Of a stretch of 64,000 nt of DNA, positions 36,607 to 46,623 are shown one piece after another (the stretch's first letter is position 1; every line of letters begins with the position of its first letter). Source of the DNA: Flectonema sp. DT1601 (taxonomy: Eukaryota; Euglenozoa; Diplonemea; Diplonemida; Diplonemidae); the NCBI GenBank assembly GCA_964019425.1, contig OZ025852.1, positions 624,639 through 688,638 of the forward strand. The letters run 5' to 3'. The notes beneath the pieces were generated by a model. It did not search any database. It saw only the letters and a program-made list of their open reading frames with translations, and was not told the origin of the DNA. A program made the translations under genes and the position numbers.

Positions 36607-37011
36607 ATGCCGGCCGACGAGTGTGATATTCTTTCTGATGAGCACGCTGTTGAACAGGCAAAAGAGTACCTCCGAAAGGGAAACACTGTCGGGTTTTACG
36701 AAAGAGTTGCAAGTCAGCTGCTTTTGCGTAAGCCGGATAACCCAATTAATTTCTGTATTAAAATAGTAGAAAAAATAGTAGATGATGCGAACACTGAAGA
36801 ACCACTTGCAGGTGATGGAGCGAACCCTCAAAGCGAACCTGATGACAAGTACATGAAGAAACACAACGTCAGTGATTTCCTCGACAAGTGGATACTTGCA
36901 TTGATAACAAGTGGACCAGGTAAAGCCATGTCTGACCCAGCGGATGCTGACAACGCGCGTCTTGAATTCCACCAACAGTATCTCAAAAACTTGAACGGGA
37001 CCACTCAGTAG
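36607..37011 (+). CDS. DPY-30/RIIa-like dimerisation-domain protein, probably axonemal
   Basis: Single exon, 134 residues. Residues about 14-50 (AKEYLRKGNTVGFYERVASQ followed by LLLRKPDNPINF) match the DPY-30/RIIa-like helix-turn-helix that dimerises and docks on anchoring helices. In flagellates such domains occur in radial spoke and other axonemal proteins and in adenylate kinases. The C-terminus contains a second conserved-looking segment (DPADADNARLEFHQQYLKNL). The protein is too short to be an enzyme and is likely an adaptor. It is the best hint that this organism makes a flagellum, although DPY-30 itself is nuclear in COMPASS complexes, an alternative I consider less likely because of the extra C-terminal half. 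Confidence 0.75.
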   Translation: MPADECDILSDEHAVEQAKEYLRKGNTVGFYERVASQLLLRKPDNPINFCIKIVEKIVDDANTEEPLAGDGANPQSEPDDKYMKKHNVSDFLDKWILALITSGPGKAMSDPADADNARLEFHQQYLKNLNGTTQ

Positions 37012-37808
37012 TCAAATTTATTATTACCCATCACCGTTGAATATCCTCGCCCATCATTTCTCTGATGCAGCGAAGGCAATGTGTGAAATTAGAATAGTCG
37101 TCCTCCTCAAATAGCTCTGCACTTTTGAGCAGTTCTTTACTCACCTTCTGCTTTTTTTTTTTTTTTGTAACATCAAAAACTATTAAGAATAAAGTTATTA
37201 ACGATAAATGTGGTAATAATTGATAAGGAGTGGAAAGAAAAAGGAGGGGAAAAAAAATTTGAGGGAAGAAAAAAAAAAAAAAGGGGATAAAAATGAAAGA
37301 AAATGAAAAGAAAAAAAAAAGCAAAAAAAAGAACGAAAAAAAAAAAAAAAAAACATAAAAATGTCATGAAAAAGTAACAAAGAATTGATAAGTGCGGTAG
37401 GGAAACCCCACTAGCAGAACGCATACCCTTTATATATCCTTCTCAAAAAAAAAAAAAAAAAAAAAATAAACAAGCATGTAGCTCCTACGGGACAGGGTTT
37501 GCATACGTTACTTAAGAGCAATGTTTCCCTTGCCTCAGAGGCCGAAAAATGTCTCGCATTTAAAAAAAAAAAAAATTGTGTTCTCTTAATTTTAATAAAT
37601 TAATTGTCAACCAAAGAAACGTTTCTTAGTAGCTGTTCTTGGAAAGCAGAATACTCCATATTTTTTTTTTTTTTTTTTTTTTTTTTCATCCCTCTCCCCC
37701 GTGATTTATTTATCCAAGTCCCCCTTGGATAATACTGCCTTAATTTATTTAAGGTGAGTGCTCCGCTAGTAGTGTGCTCATAGTACAAACTAGCAATATA
37801 AGCTAACT

Positions 37809-37839
<31 letters not shown>

Positions 37840-38763
37840 GTAAAAAGACTTATTTATTTATTGACGAAGAAATTTAATAAGTGAAATACCGCACTCTGCC
37901 GTATTACATTATACCTGTGGTTTTGGTTTCCCCAGGACTCACTACTATTGTAAGTTATTGAATAACTCGACTTTCCGTACCTGCAGTGAATGACAACACG
38001 GGAAAAGAAATTGGAAATATTTATTATAATGTAATGTCCTCTACGTCGATACGTAGTAGAGTGGTTACCGATACTAACATTTAACTTAAGTCAACGTGTA
38101 TCATAAACTAGCGTTAATCTTAGTGAATCATTGTTACAATATACAGATATTTATTTCTTCATAAATATATTTCAAAACATTTCAACCTCCCCCCCTTACG
38201 TGATTTTTAAAAAAAGTAATGTAAGAGAAAAACCTTTTTTTTTATTTTTTTTTTATATTATGTTACGTCTAAAGGACCCGCAGCTTCGAAAGTCAAGCTC
38301 GCAACTCGCGGTGTTGTTCATGTCCTTTCAGAGATTTGCTAAAAAAACGCTCACTTCATATCATATTTTATCAAAAATGATTTTGCCGCTGCAATATTTC
38401 AAAATGAATATAAAGCAAAAAATACTTTTGGAGGGAGTACAAAGTTCAAGAATCAATTGTTTTTTGGGCAACAAAAAAAAAAAAAAAGAATGAAAAATAA
38501 TGAAAAATAATGAAAAAAAAGAAAAAGAAGAAGAGGGAAGGAACGAAAGGTAAATATTTTTCGAAATAATTTCGGAAACGAAAATATTAAAACAACAGTT
38601 TGCGTACCTTTCCCAGTTTGTTGACATAATTGTATTCTCTTTCTACAGGGTACAGGGTACTACAGGGTACAGGGTACTTTTATTAACAATTCTCTGATGT
38701 ATTAAACTTTATTTTGACACAAACTTTTTTTCAGTTGCAGCAAAAACAGTGGCTGAGTGAACG
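37012..38763. other. 1.75-kb gene-free spacer with A/T homopolymers
   Basis: The longest gene-free stretch in the host cluster. It has A tracts near 37340-37356, 37446-37466 and 37814-37839, a T tract at 37661-37686, and many shorter runs. A small tandem repeat of the motif tacagggtac lies at about 38646-38680. Short frames on both strands are Lys/Phe-rich products of the tracts. I looked for tRNA boxes A and B here and found none. The T-rich stretch ending in cag at 38734 precedes the next gene. Confidence 0.7.
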
Positions 38764-40880
38764 ATGGGAAGCTCCGGCTCAAAAAAGGATAAGGAAAGCG
38801 ACTACAGAGAGAGCCTTGGTGATCCAAAGAGCGAAGGTGAGGATGACGAAGAGGAAGAGGAAGAGGAAGAAGAGAGCGAAGCTGAGAACACAGACCCGGT
38901 TGAGTACCTAAAGGAGGCTTACGCGCATGTTGGTTTCATGGAAATGTTTTTTAATCCGTTAACAGCGAAGGATGAAACCATTCAAAAGAAAATTCGAATC
39001 CACACCCTGCGGGGTCACTATCGACAGGTGCTTGAAAAGCCGCAGCTATCACTTGCGGAAGTCCACCAGGCGATGGAACTTTGCGAAGACCTCGGAGGTC
39101 ACGTTCGCGGATTGGCTTACTACGAAGTTGCGAAGGTACTTTTGTGGGCTCAAGAAGTCGACAAGCACAACGATACGAAACAGTATACTCAAGAAGCTTT
39201 GAGTCTCTTGGAAGACGGTAGGATGCTTCTTCTTCGATTCCTTAATCAATACCCTGAAGAGAGTACTCCAGCAATCAATATTAATCAAGATAACAGCGTT
39301 GATCATAAAAGTGTTGACCAACACAACAACATCGCTGAAAATTACAACGTTGCCATCAAAAATGATGCGCAAGACGATACCGATATCGACGATCTGGTTA
39401 GAGTTCCTACGATGAGAAAGTGTCGATCTCATTACGGCTTCTCTCGCCCTGGTACGATGCGACGGACTCCTTCTACTAATAAAAACATTAAGATTGACAA
39501 CAGTACTAATGAATTATTGGACTTAACCCCCCCAGTTATTGAGGCTGACCTCATTTCACAAGAATCGAGCAGCTCTGGTGGAAACGATGCTTCTCCAGAT
39601 GATCCGATTGACAAAACTGACAGCACCAAAGAAAACAAAGATGAAGGCGGCACTGATAACGATAATAATATCGGGATCAGCATACAGCACAGTGGTATTG
39701 ATAAAGAACAGAGTAACAAGAATGTCCAACAAAATAGTTTAGATAGACAGCCAAGTAACACATTAAATCCCCTCTCACGGTTTGCAGATAATACTCCAGA
39801 AGAACATATTCGTGTCGTAAGCAGTGATGACTTGCAACTAAAGAAACAGAAAAGTATTATTCGTCACCGTCGCGGTTCTTGTGCATCATCAAATGGCCAG
39901 TGCAGCCCTCGTAATAGTAGACCAACTCGTAAGAGTATCGTAGCACTTTCACTTCCTGAAAATGCACCCATCGGGAGGAGACCTAAACATTTCTCAGCAG
40001 TATGTTTGACAACGTTTTATTAGTTTTAAGTACTCTAAAGAAATCGGTTTTAATTCGTTCCTTCTCCATGTGATCAACAAAAAAACGACATCAAACAGGC
40101 AAGTCTTTTATCGAAGAAGGATTCCTCAGTACGACCCACACTAAAGGCTGAAGCTCAGAATGTTGTTACTAATGAGGTTGTTGTCGATGAAGAAGTTTTA
40201 CTTTTAAGGAAGTGGCAGATGAATCGAGTTCCTGAGATGCGGACGTATGTTTACGAATCGATGCAAAAGGTCTTCGAGTTACAGGCTAACGTCTACTGGA
40301 AGGAGATGCGTACCTATTTAATTGGTTCGGTGTTGAAGAAACACTTTACTCGGCTGGCTAAGAAGTCTCGAATCCAACTAATCGAATTCATTGGAAATAA
40401 AGAAGGTGCGTACGCAATATCTCTAGCTCGTCATTATAAAGCATTGGGAGACTTCTACAGTGAGGTCTTTGAAATTGAAGATGCTCAAGCAGCTTACAAG
40501 AAAGCAGTTCAATGCGAGTCGGGAGGATTAACGAAAGGAGTTTCTTTCTTGTGGAAGGGAAAAATTGAAGCAGCTACTGAGGAATACAAACGACAACGAG
40601 CAGTAATTCGAATCCAAGCAATGTACAGAGCGAGAAAGGATCGCATGTTTGTTGATCAGCTGCGAGAAGACAAAGTTGCGATGGCTGCTAACCCTTTCGC
40701 TGCTCTCCAACGTAGAATCATGCCACAATGTCGTACTTGTGGAGTATGTTTTTAGTCCTTATGTCCCCTCTGAATGAATACTTGGTGATGTGATATTTGA
40801 TCATTTTAAAACTAAAAACTAAACAGGAGCGACAAGGAGGAACATATTGCGCTGGTTGCGGGGATAAGCTAACGATGTAG
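38764..40880 (+). CDS. N-myristoylatable protein with TPR-like helices, IQ motif and C-terminal zinc ribbon
   Basis: Three exons, 38764-39999, 40099-40743 and 40827-40880, give 644 residues. MGSSGSKK is a strong N-myristoylation signal followed by basic and then poly-acidic residues. Residues about 45-155 are helical. A long disordered Asn/Asp/Ser-rich middle follows. The second exon encodes TPR-like helices (LARHYKALGDFYSEVFEIED, AAYKKAVQ) and an IQ-type motif (AVIRIQAMYRARKDR), a likely calmodulin site. The last two exons together encode a four-Cys zinc ribbon (CRTCG joined to ERQGGTYCAGCG) split by the intron. I do not recognise the family. It is probably a membrane-tethered calcium-regulated scaffold. 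The stop codon is the first unit of a 9-bp minisatellite. Confidence 0.8.
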
Positions 40881-40966
40881 TTACTGTAGTTACTGTAGTT
40901 ACTGTAGTTACTGTAGTTACTGTAGTTACTGTAGTTACTGTAGTTACTGTAGTTACTGTAGTTACT
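40878..40966 (+). repeat. 9-bp minisatellite (TAGTTACTG), about 9.9 copies
   Basis: Perfect tandem repeat. The first TAG is the stop codon of the upstream gene, so each unit restates TAG in the gene's frame. The following 40967-41225 is a plain T-rich spacer. Confidence 0.97.
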
Positions 40967-41258
40967 ACCCAACTCTTATCAATGACTGTGTTGGGGAATA
41001 GTTTGCCTTTTTTTTTTTGCTCCGATTTACACCATCTCAGATTGATTGTTTGAAAACTATTTTTTAGCTAACAATTGGTTTCCACCATTTTGTTACCAAT
41101 CAAATCAGCTTCAGCTTTGTTAGATCATTTCACCCCCAGCAGCTAATTACATTGTTGGTGAGTTGTTGTTTTTGATTGTTTTGATGTCACAATTGTCAGA
41201 TTTTGAGTTTGTTTCTACACTCGTCAGGTGCAAAGTTTAGAGTCAGAAAGCAGAAGTA

Positions 41259-42212
41259 ATGTATCCGTTGATTGCTATTGCTGTAGCTCTCACCTTGTCG
41301 ACACCCCGAAGGATAAAAGATATTTTATATACACCAGTCGGTTATGAGGGGGGGGACTTGTACTTAGATTTTTACCTTCCTAGTGGTCATGTTACAGCTT
41401 CCTACTCTGGTGTCTGCGCCGTATTTGCTCACGGGGGGTTGTGGCAGAGTGGAGGAAAAGACGATTCGACAACGGTTCAATTTGGGATGAATTTGGCAGC
41501 CACCGGAGTGCCAACAGCGGCGATAAATTACAGGCTGACTTCTGATTCAACATGTTGCAGTACTGACCATACTTGTGATAAGGAGAAGTGTAACGGTTCT
41601 TGTGGGGGTTTGTACCCAGATTTTGTTAAAGATACTAAAGTGGCATTTAAGTTTCTCGAAAATGAAGGAAACCTACCCCACAAGTTTAAATGTAAGTCTT
41701 TTGTCTGTCTCGGACACTCAGCGGGAGGGCAAATCTGCGGCAAAATATTAGTCGAAGATTCCGTAGCAAAGTTAGACGGAGTAGTTGGAATTGAAGGGAT
41801 TTACAACTTATCGAAATTCTACGGAGGACCAAAAGGAGAGGGTTGGCAATGTAGTGTTGAAAAAGGTTTTGGATCTGACGGATCTCTTTGGTGTGCGAAC
41901 GGGGACGTGACCTGCTCACCTGATTTGAGTAGTCTTCCGCAAATAAAATCTCTTTTTATCCATTCCCCTCAGGATAGCTTAGTTCTCTCTCAACAAGCTC
42001 AAGAATTAGTTTGTCGCCTGAATGGTGTGACACCTGCTGAGTGTTCCTGTGACGACTATGACACATGCGACTGTCTTGCTGCCTGTTTGGGGTCTTCGAA
42101 CACGTCTTCACAATACAGCAGCCGTGTTTCGGGTACTCACTTTGGAGTATTAAATACAACTCAGTTGGCTGATATCATATTCGAGTTCGTTAACAACAAA
42201 TGCATTGATTAG
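41259..42212 (+). CDS. Secreted alpha/beta hydrolase (esterase/lipase, HSL/BD-FAE-like)
   Basis: Single exon, 317 residues. MYPLIAIAVALTLSTP is a signal peptide. The core has AHGGLW (oxyanion hole), GHSAGGQ (nucleophile Ser), a probable acid in HSPQDSL, and the catalytic His in SGTHFGV near the C-terminus. Many Cys residues (for example STDHTCDKEKCNGSCGG and PAECSCDDYDTCDCLAAC) suggest a disulfide-rich secreted enzyme. Family members hydrolyse carboxyl esters of sugars or small lipids; no substrate can be given. The leader has ctcgtcag at 41227. Confidence 0.88.
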   Translation: MYPLIAIAVALTLSTPRRIKDILYTPVGYEGGDLYLDFYLPSGHVTASYSGVCAVFAHGGLWQSGGKDDSTTVQFGMNLAATGVPTAAINYRLTSDSTCCSTDHTCDKEKCNGSCGGLYPDFVKDTKVAFKFLENEGNLPHKFKCKSFVCLGHSAGGQICGKILVEDSVAKLDGVVGIEGIYNLSKFYGGPKGEGWQCSVEKGFGSDGSLWCANGDVTCSPDLSSLPQIKSLFIHSPQDSLVLSQQAQELVCRLNGVTPAECSCDDYDTCDCLAACLGSSNTSSQYSSRVSGTHFGVLNTTQLADIIFEFVNNKCID

Positions 42213-42399
42213 TAATACTTTGAAGCTACCGACACAAATCACAGATCCTTTAAACGTATTTATGTATTACGAAAACACTGCAAACGATGAAATCCTTCTG
42301 TCAGTTATTTTGTTGATTTGTAACCCGACACTTTGTAGTTTCTTTGTTGTGATGTTAAAAAAATGATAAATCACTCCACGATTCAAATTTAGGATAAAA

Positions 42400-43395
42400 A
42401 TGGACAAGTTATATTTGGCCATGTTGGAAGTCAGTCCTGTTGACATTGATAAGATACAACGAGCGGGGTTTCGGTATTGTTGTGATTTCGAAGGAACAAA
42501 TAGCAACGAATTAGCACATGAGACTGGGGTCTCAGAAGATGTAATTACGGGGATCCTGACTCGTCTTCGCGAACCTGCACAGCAACTCTGCTTGCAAGAT
42601 GGAGAAAAAAAGGGTCCGCAGTACATCCCAACGTTCTGCAAATCCCTCGACGAGCTGCTGGGTGGGGGGTTAAAAATCGGATCCTTGACAGAGTTCGTTG
42701 GGGGTCCCGGAAGCGGGAAAAGTCAGTTAGCACTTCAATCGGCAGTTGACTGTGTGATTCCTGAGATTTTTGGAGGTTGCGGGGGTTCTGTAATTTTCAT
42801 AGACACGGAAGGGTCTCTGCACCCGGACAGGGCAAAAGAAATGGCAAGCTCGTTAATCGTCCACTTGCAGAGAGTGACTGGGGCTCGAGTTAACAGTCGG
42901 ACAAAAGCGGATATGGAAAGAAGGTTGCGGGGGATTTCTACGAGTTCTTTATTAAATAAAATAAAAGTAATTCGAGTCCTCGACGTCACGGAATTAGTAG
43001 CCACCTGCCTTTCCTTAGACGACTTGGTGAGCGAGTGCGGCGATTGTAAATTAATTATTGTCGACTCGATAGCGTCTTGCCTTCGACAAGACTTTGACTT
43101 CGCCACGAAAACCCGTCTGTTTTCTCAAATTTCTCTCTCCCTCAGTAATGTGGCTTCTCAGCATCACATTTCAGTCGTCACTATCAATCAGGTCACCACA
43201 TCAATTGATCTTTCATTAAAGGCAGCTCTCGGCAACCAGTGGAAGCATTCTGTGCCAACCCGTTTGTGGCTTAGCAAGTCAGGAAGTCGTCGAAGTATCA
43301 CTATCGTAAAACACTCAGAAGCTGAAGAGCAGACTGTAGAATTCACGATCAGCGATCAGGGGTGTCGAAGTTCTACAGCAGAGACAAGTTCTTGA
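42400..43395 (+). CDS. RAD51-family recombinase, RAD51C-like
   Basis: Single exon, 331 residues. A short N-terminal helical region precedes the RecA core: IPTFCKSLDELLGGGLKIG, Walker A GGPGSGKS (near residue 105), VDCVIPEIFGG, FIDTEGSLHPDR, Walker B CKLIIVDSIA, and VVTINQVTT. The TFCKSLDELLGGG and IPEIFGG wording is closest to RAD51C (and archaeal RadA) rather than RAD51 itself, and the N-terminal HhH region is weak. RAD51 paralogues assist RAD51 loading in homologous recombination in the nucleus. RAD51B and XRCC3 are alternatives I cannot exclude without alignment. Absence of introns contrasts with neighbours. The start is preceded by caaatttag at 42392. Confidence 0.88.
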   Translation: MDKLYLAMLEVSPVDIDKIQRAGFRYCCDFEGTNSNELAHETGVSEDVITGILTRLREPAQQLCLQDGEKKGPQYIPTFCKSLDELLGGGLKIGSLTEFVGGPGSGKSQLALQSAVDCVIPEIFGGCGGSVIFIDTEGSLHPDRAKEMASSLIVHLQRVTGARVNSRTKADMERRLRGISTSSLLNKIKVIRVLDVTELVATCLSLDDLVSECGDCKLIIVDSIASCLRQDFDFATKTRLFSQISLSLSNVASQHHISVVTINQVTTSIDLSLKAALGNQWKHSVPTRLWLSKSGSRRSITIVKHSEAEEQTVEFTISDQGCRSSTAETSS

Positions 43396-43552
43396 ATTAC
43401 TAAAGTTCTATTTGATAACATCTTCCATGCTAACCATCTCCGTGTTCTTCTCGACACGCCTTCTGCAGCATTAGATTCTTCTGTTTCGCTGGTTGCTTTG
43501 TTTGCCTGGTGGATACTTTTAAAAATTTTTTTAAACAGCCTTTATATAAAAG

Positions 43553-43894
43553 ATGGGAGTTGAAATTGAGATTTCTAAGCACGGCATTGAATTGGACAAC
43601 GTCCACCTCAGCACGGTGTTGAAGCTTCTCGTAGCTTCGTTCGTTGCGGGTGGCAGTGTTGGAATTTGGGGTGGATTGCAACTCGCAACAAGATTATTCA
43701 CCGACACTGATGAAGCGAAGGTATGTTAGTTTTGTGTAGTCTCCTTGGTAAATCTGTTATCAGAGGGCGAATAAATTATCAAACAGAAAAAGGCAAAGGA
43801 CCTCACAAGGTACGCGGGTTTCTCGGTAACTACGGTCTGCGCGTTGGTATTTGCGATTATGTTCCACAGAATTGGAATGCGTCGTTTGTTCTGA
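43553..43894 (+). CDS. Small two-TM protein (91 residues)
   Basis: Two exons, 43553-43720 and 43787-43894, join in frame. The protein begins MGVEIEISKHGIELDNVHLS and has two hydrophobic segments: VLKLLVASFVAGGSVGIWGG (about 21-40) and VTTVCALVFAIMFHRIG (about 70-86). A Lys-rich loop (DEAKKKAKDL) spans the splice join. The intron is 66 bp, gtatgt...atcaaacag. I do not recognise it. The size and hairpin topology resemble small mitochondrial inner-membrane or ER subunits, but that is inference. A cag at 43538 precedes the ATG by 14 bases. Confidence 0.65.
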
Positions 43895-44281
43895 TTAAGA
43901 TTTTCAGATAAATTGTTTCATCGCTCTCGAGTTGTCAAAGTTCATTAGAAAGGTTCCGGCTTGTTGTAATTTCTCCAAGGCCGGAAAAGTTTAACTTTTC
44001 CCAGCCTTGTTCTCTTCGATGTCGTTAAATCTTTATTTGGTATTTAGCGATTTTCGCAATTCGGTCGAAAATTAAATTTTTGGGAAAACTCATTTGAATG
44101 ACGTCAATCAAATCGTTGATTTGTATTTCACTTTAAATGATTGTTACCTTTTTTGCGAATTATTTTCCTTCACATTCTTCAGATGATGTTCGTCAGATTG
44201 TTATCGTCTGGACAGTAATTTGGTATTCATCGCAACTTTCGTATTTATCTAAGTTATTCAGAATTAAAAACCCTGCCAATA
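43895..44281. other. Intergenic spacer
   Basis: T-rich, no gene seen. It contains a short inverted repeat (aggttccggcttgtt ... aaggccggaaaag) near 43950-43990. It ends with ctaagttattcag at 44261, 20 bases before the next start. Confidence 0.6.
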
Positions 44282-46623
44282 ATGCCGAGTGTTTCGTGTG
44301 AAATTCCGTCAAACATGGTGGGGAAGGTTATTGGCAAACAGGGATCGACATTGAAGTCACTGGAAAGGGATTTTTCGGTAAAAATTCGGATCACGGAAGG
44401 CACAGCAAAGATCTCAGGAAACGATGAAGAAGATTGTCGAGATGCCGCCAGTCGCATTCAGGAAATAGTTCAGAAGCAGTCGACTTCAATTAAGCATCGC
44501 TTCCCACCGACGATGGTGTCGGGAGCAATATCTGCTGCAAAAGAGATCCACAACAAGTATTCGACTGTTAAGATTTACGTCGATCAAAACACATGTGAGG
44601 CTACCATAACTTGCAATGATGAAGCACTTCGTAAGCGTGCAGCTAAAGAAATGATATCTATTGCGGGGAGCATACGTGAGTTCTGTGAGGCTAGCGCGGA
44701 TGTGCCAGATACGTTTTCTAATGCAAACAACAGCTGTTTCTTACTAAAATCTAACGAAGCAAAGATCCTGGGTATCAAAAGAAAGTGGGAAGCAAGTGGA
44801 GGGGATCCATCTCTCATCATAAACAGCTGGCAGATCTGCAATCCTTCACTCAATACAGAATTCAAGGAGACTGAAAAGCTTCCTGGGGACATGATTACCG
44901 GCTGGCATGGAAGTGGTATGTGTTCTTTCTGAGTACCTTGATAAAAGAGAGTATTATTGTTTTTATTTATATTATAAAAAACAGCAAACGTAAACATCGC
45001 ATCCATCTGCAGTGGCGGCTTTGATCCCAGAAAGCGAGTTCGTGCCGTGTACGGCGATGGGGACTACTTTGCGAAAGATCCAAAAGTAGCTTGTAGTTAT
45101 AGTCGCGATGGATCCTTCTTGTTTATGTGCCACCTTCACTTCTTGGAAGATGAACAACAGCAGAGTTGGGTTAAAGAGATGGGTTACTACGTTATGAACA
45201 TGACAAACAAGTCGGGTGGCAGCACTCGAATGCAAGTGTTGCCCATACAGCTGATTCAATTTAAACCATTTAATCCCAAAACTACTGAAGAATTGATCCT
45301 AGACAAGGCACTCACGCAGACCAGAGATGGAACTTCTCAACGTGGAGCTCTTCACGGAAAGCAGTGGGGTACTGAAAAGCCGACAATCATCACAAAGTCC
45401 CCGGAGGTTCCAACTAAAGCTGTTTCGCAGCTTTTCTTTGGTTGGCTGAATCCAGATTACTCATCAGAGCGTCTTATTCAGTCTGTGAAGGATCACTTTA
45501 AAGTTGTTAACTTACCAATCAGTGAAGTTGTAGTGGATCACAATGGACTCAGACAGGGTGTTTCTATTAAGCTTTCTTCATCAATAGAACCAAACCAATT
45601 TATTAAAGCTGCTGCCCTAAGGTATGTAAAAGTACTGCATCGTCTGGTATTGTAATTCTTAACGAGAGCGGGAGATCGTTACATAATTTGTTGTTGGTCT
45701 CATCTTGAAAATAACAAAATAAAAACAACAGATATGAAGGTCATCAAGTCTCCCTAATGCCTTTAGCGAGTGCTCCATTATCGCAATGTTGTCCCAAGCT
45801 TCGTAAAGGGTACTGCAGAGGATGGAATCTGAGAGGGCACTCAGACTGGACAGCACCATGTTGGTATGATCACCCTGTCGATAAGATCTTCCCTCAGTGT
45901 AGTTACACCAGGAAGCCATTAGAAAATGGAGCTAAGAAAGAAGACATCATTAGAGAGCTACAGAGTTCAGTCCCCGGTGCGAGAAATATTAAAATAGATA
46001 TTGTTGTCAACCAAGAACTGAAGGAAAGGTATGCAGCAAGAATGGATTACATTCGCGGAAAACACCCCAATGTTGTTGAGCAAGAACTGTGGCATGGGAC
46101 TTCACCTGGAGCTTTGGATACGATCTTGAGTAGGGGGTTTCAGCCACCTTCAGACACCGCAGCTTCCAGGGAATGTCCGAACTACATAAATGGAATAACG
46201 ACTACCCTTTGTAGCAATCACTGTAAGTATTGTACCGAACCCCACAAACACAACATGTGTCACATGTATGGGTTGGGAGTATACTTCGCAGATGCAGCGC
46301 AGAAGTCTGAGAGGTACTGCAAAGAGGTTGACGGGAGGTACTCACAACTGTACTGCCGCGTTAACCTCGGCAGTCCATGTCTGATTAGAGGTAATTTATT
46401 AGAACCAGATGCTATGCATCATGTGTACTCTTGTGTTGATCCAGAGAACTATCTCGACAGAGTAGTACAACCATACAACAGTGCTACTCGTCATGAAACG
46501 TACCACGTCGACGGCTTGGGAATCGATAGGCATATGCGTGGCCGCAGTGTTATCAACTCCGAATATGTTGTCTTCGCTCCTTCTCACGCTGTGGCTACCT
46601 ACGTAGTCACATACTCGAAGTAA
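44282..46623 (+). CDS. KH-domain ADP-ribosyltransferase with two ART-like domains and a CCCH-like finger
   Basis: Three exons, 44282-44915, 44985-45621 and 45732-46623, give 720 residues. Residues 1-70 are a KH domain with the GKVIGKQGSTLKSLE loop, predicted to bind single-stranded RNA or DNA. At about 205-320 an ART-like domain begins with WHGS (split by intron 1), then GGFDPR and YGDGDYFA. Around 440-465 a Cys/His cluster (CRGWNLRGHSDWTAPCWYDH) resembles a CCCH zinc finger. A second, better-preserved PARP catalytic domain starts near 541: ELWHGTS, ILSRGFQ, MYGLGVYFADAAQKSERYC and INSEYVVF, giving the H-Y-E triad. It therefore resembles RNA-linked PARPs (PARP7/12/13/14 groups) in style but with its own order of parts. 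Whether the first ART is active is unclear, since I cannot find its Glu. Confidence 0.85.

Noticed and set aside
40878-40966. Telomere-like or CRISPR-like array
   Set aside because: The 9-bp unit is not a telomere motif and has no spacers; it is a simple minisatellite. No CRISPR array exists in this eukaryotic window.
40718-40972. Minus-strand frame with NYSNYS repeats
   Set aside because: Produced by the 9-bp minisatellite; no independent support.
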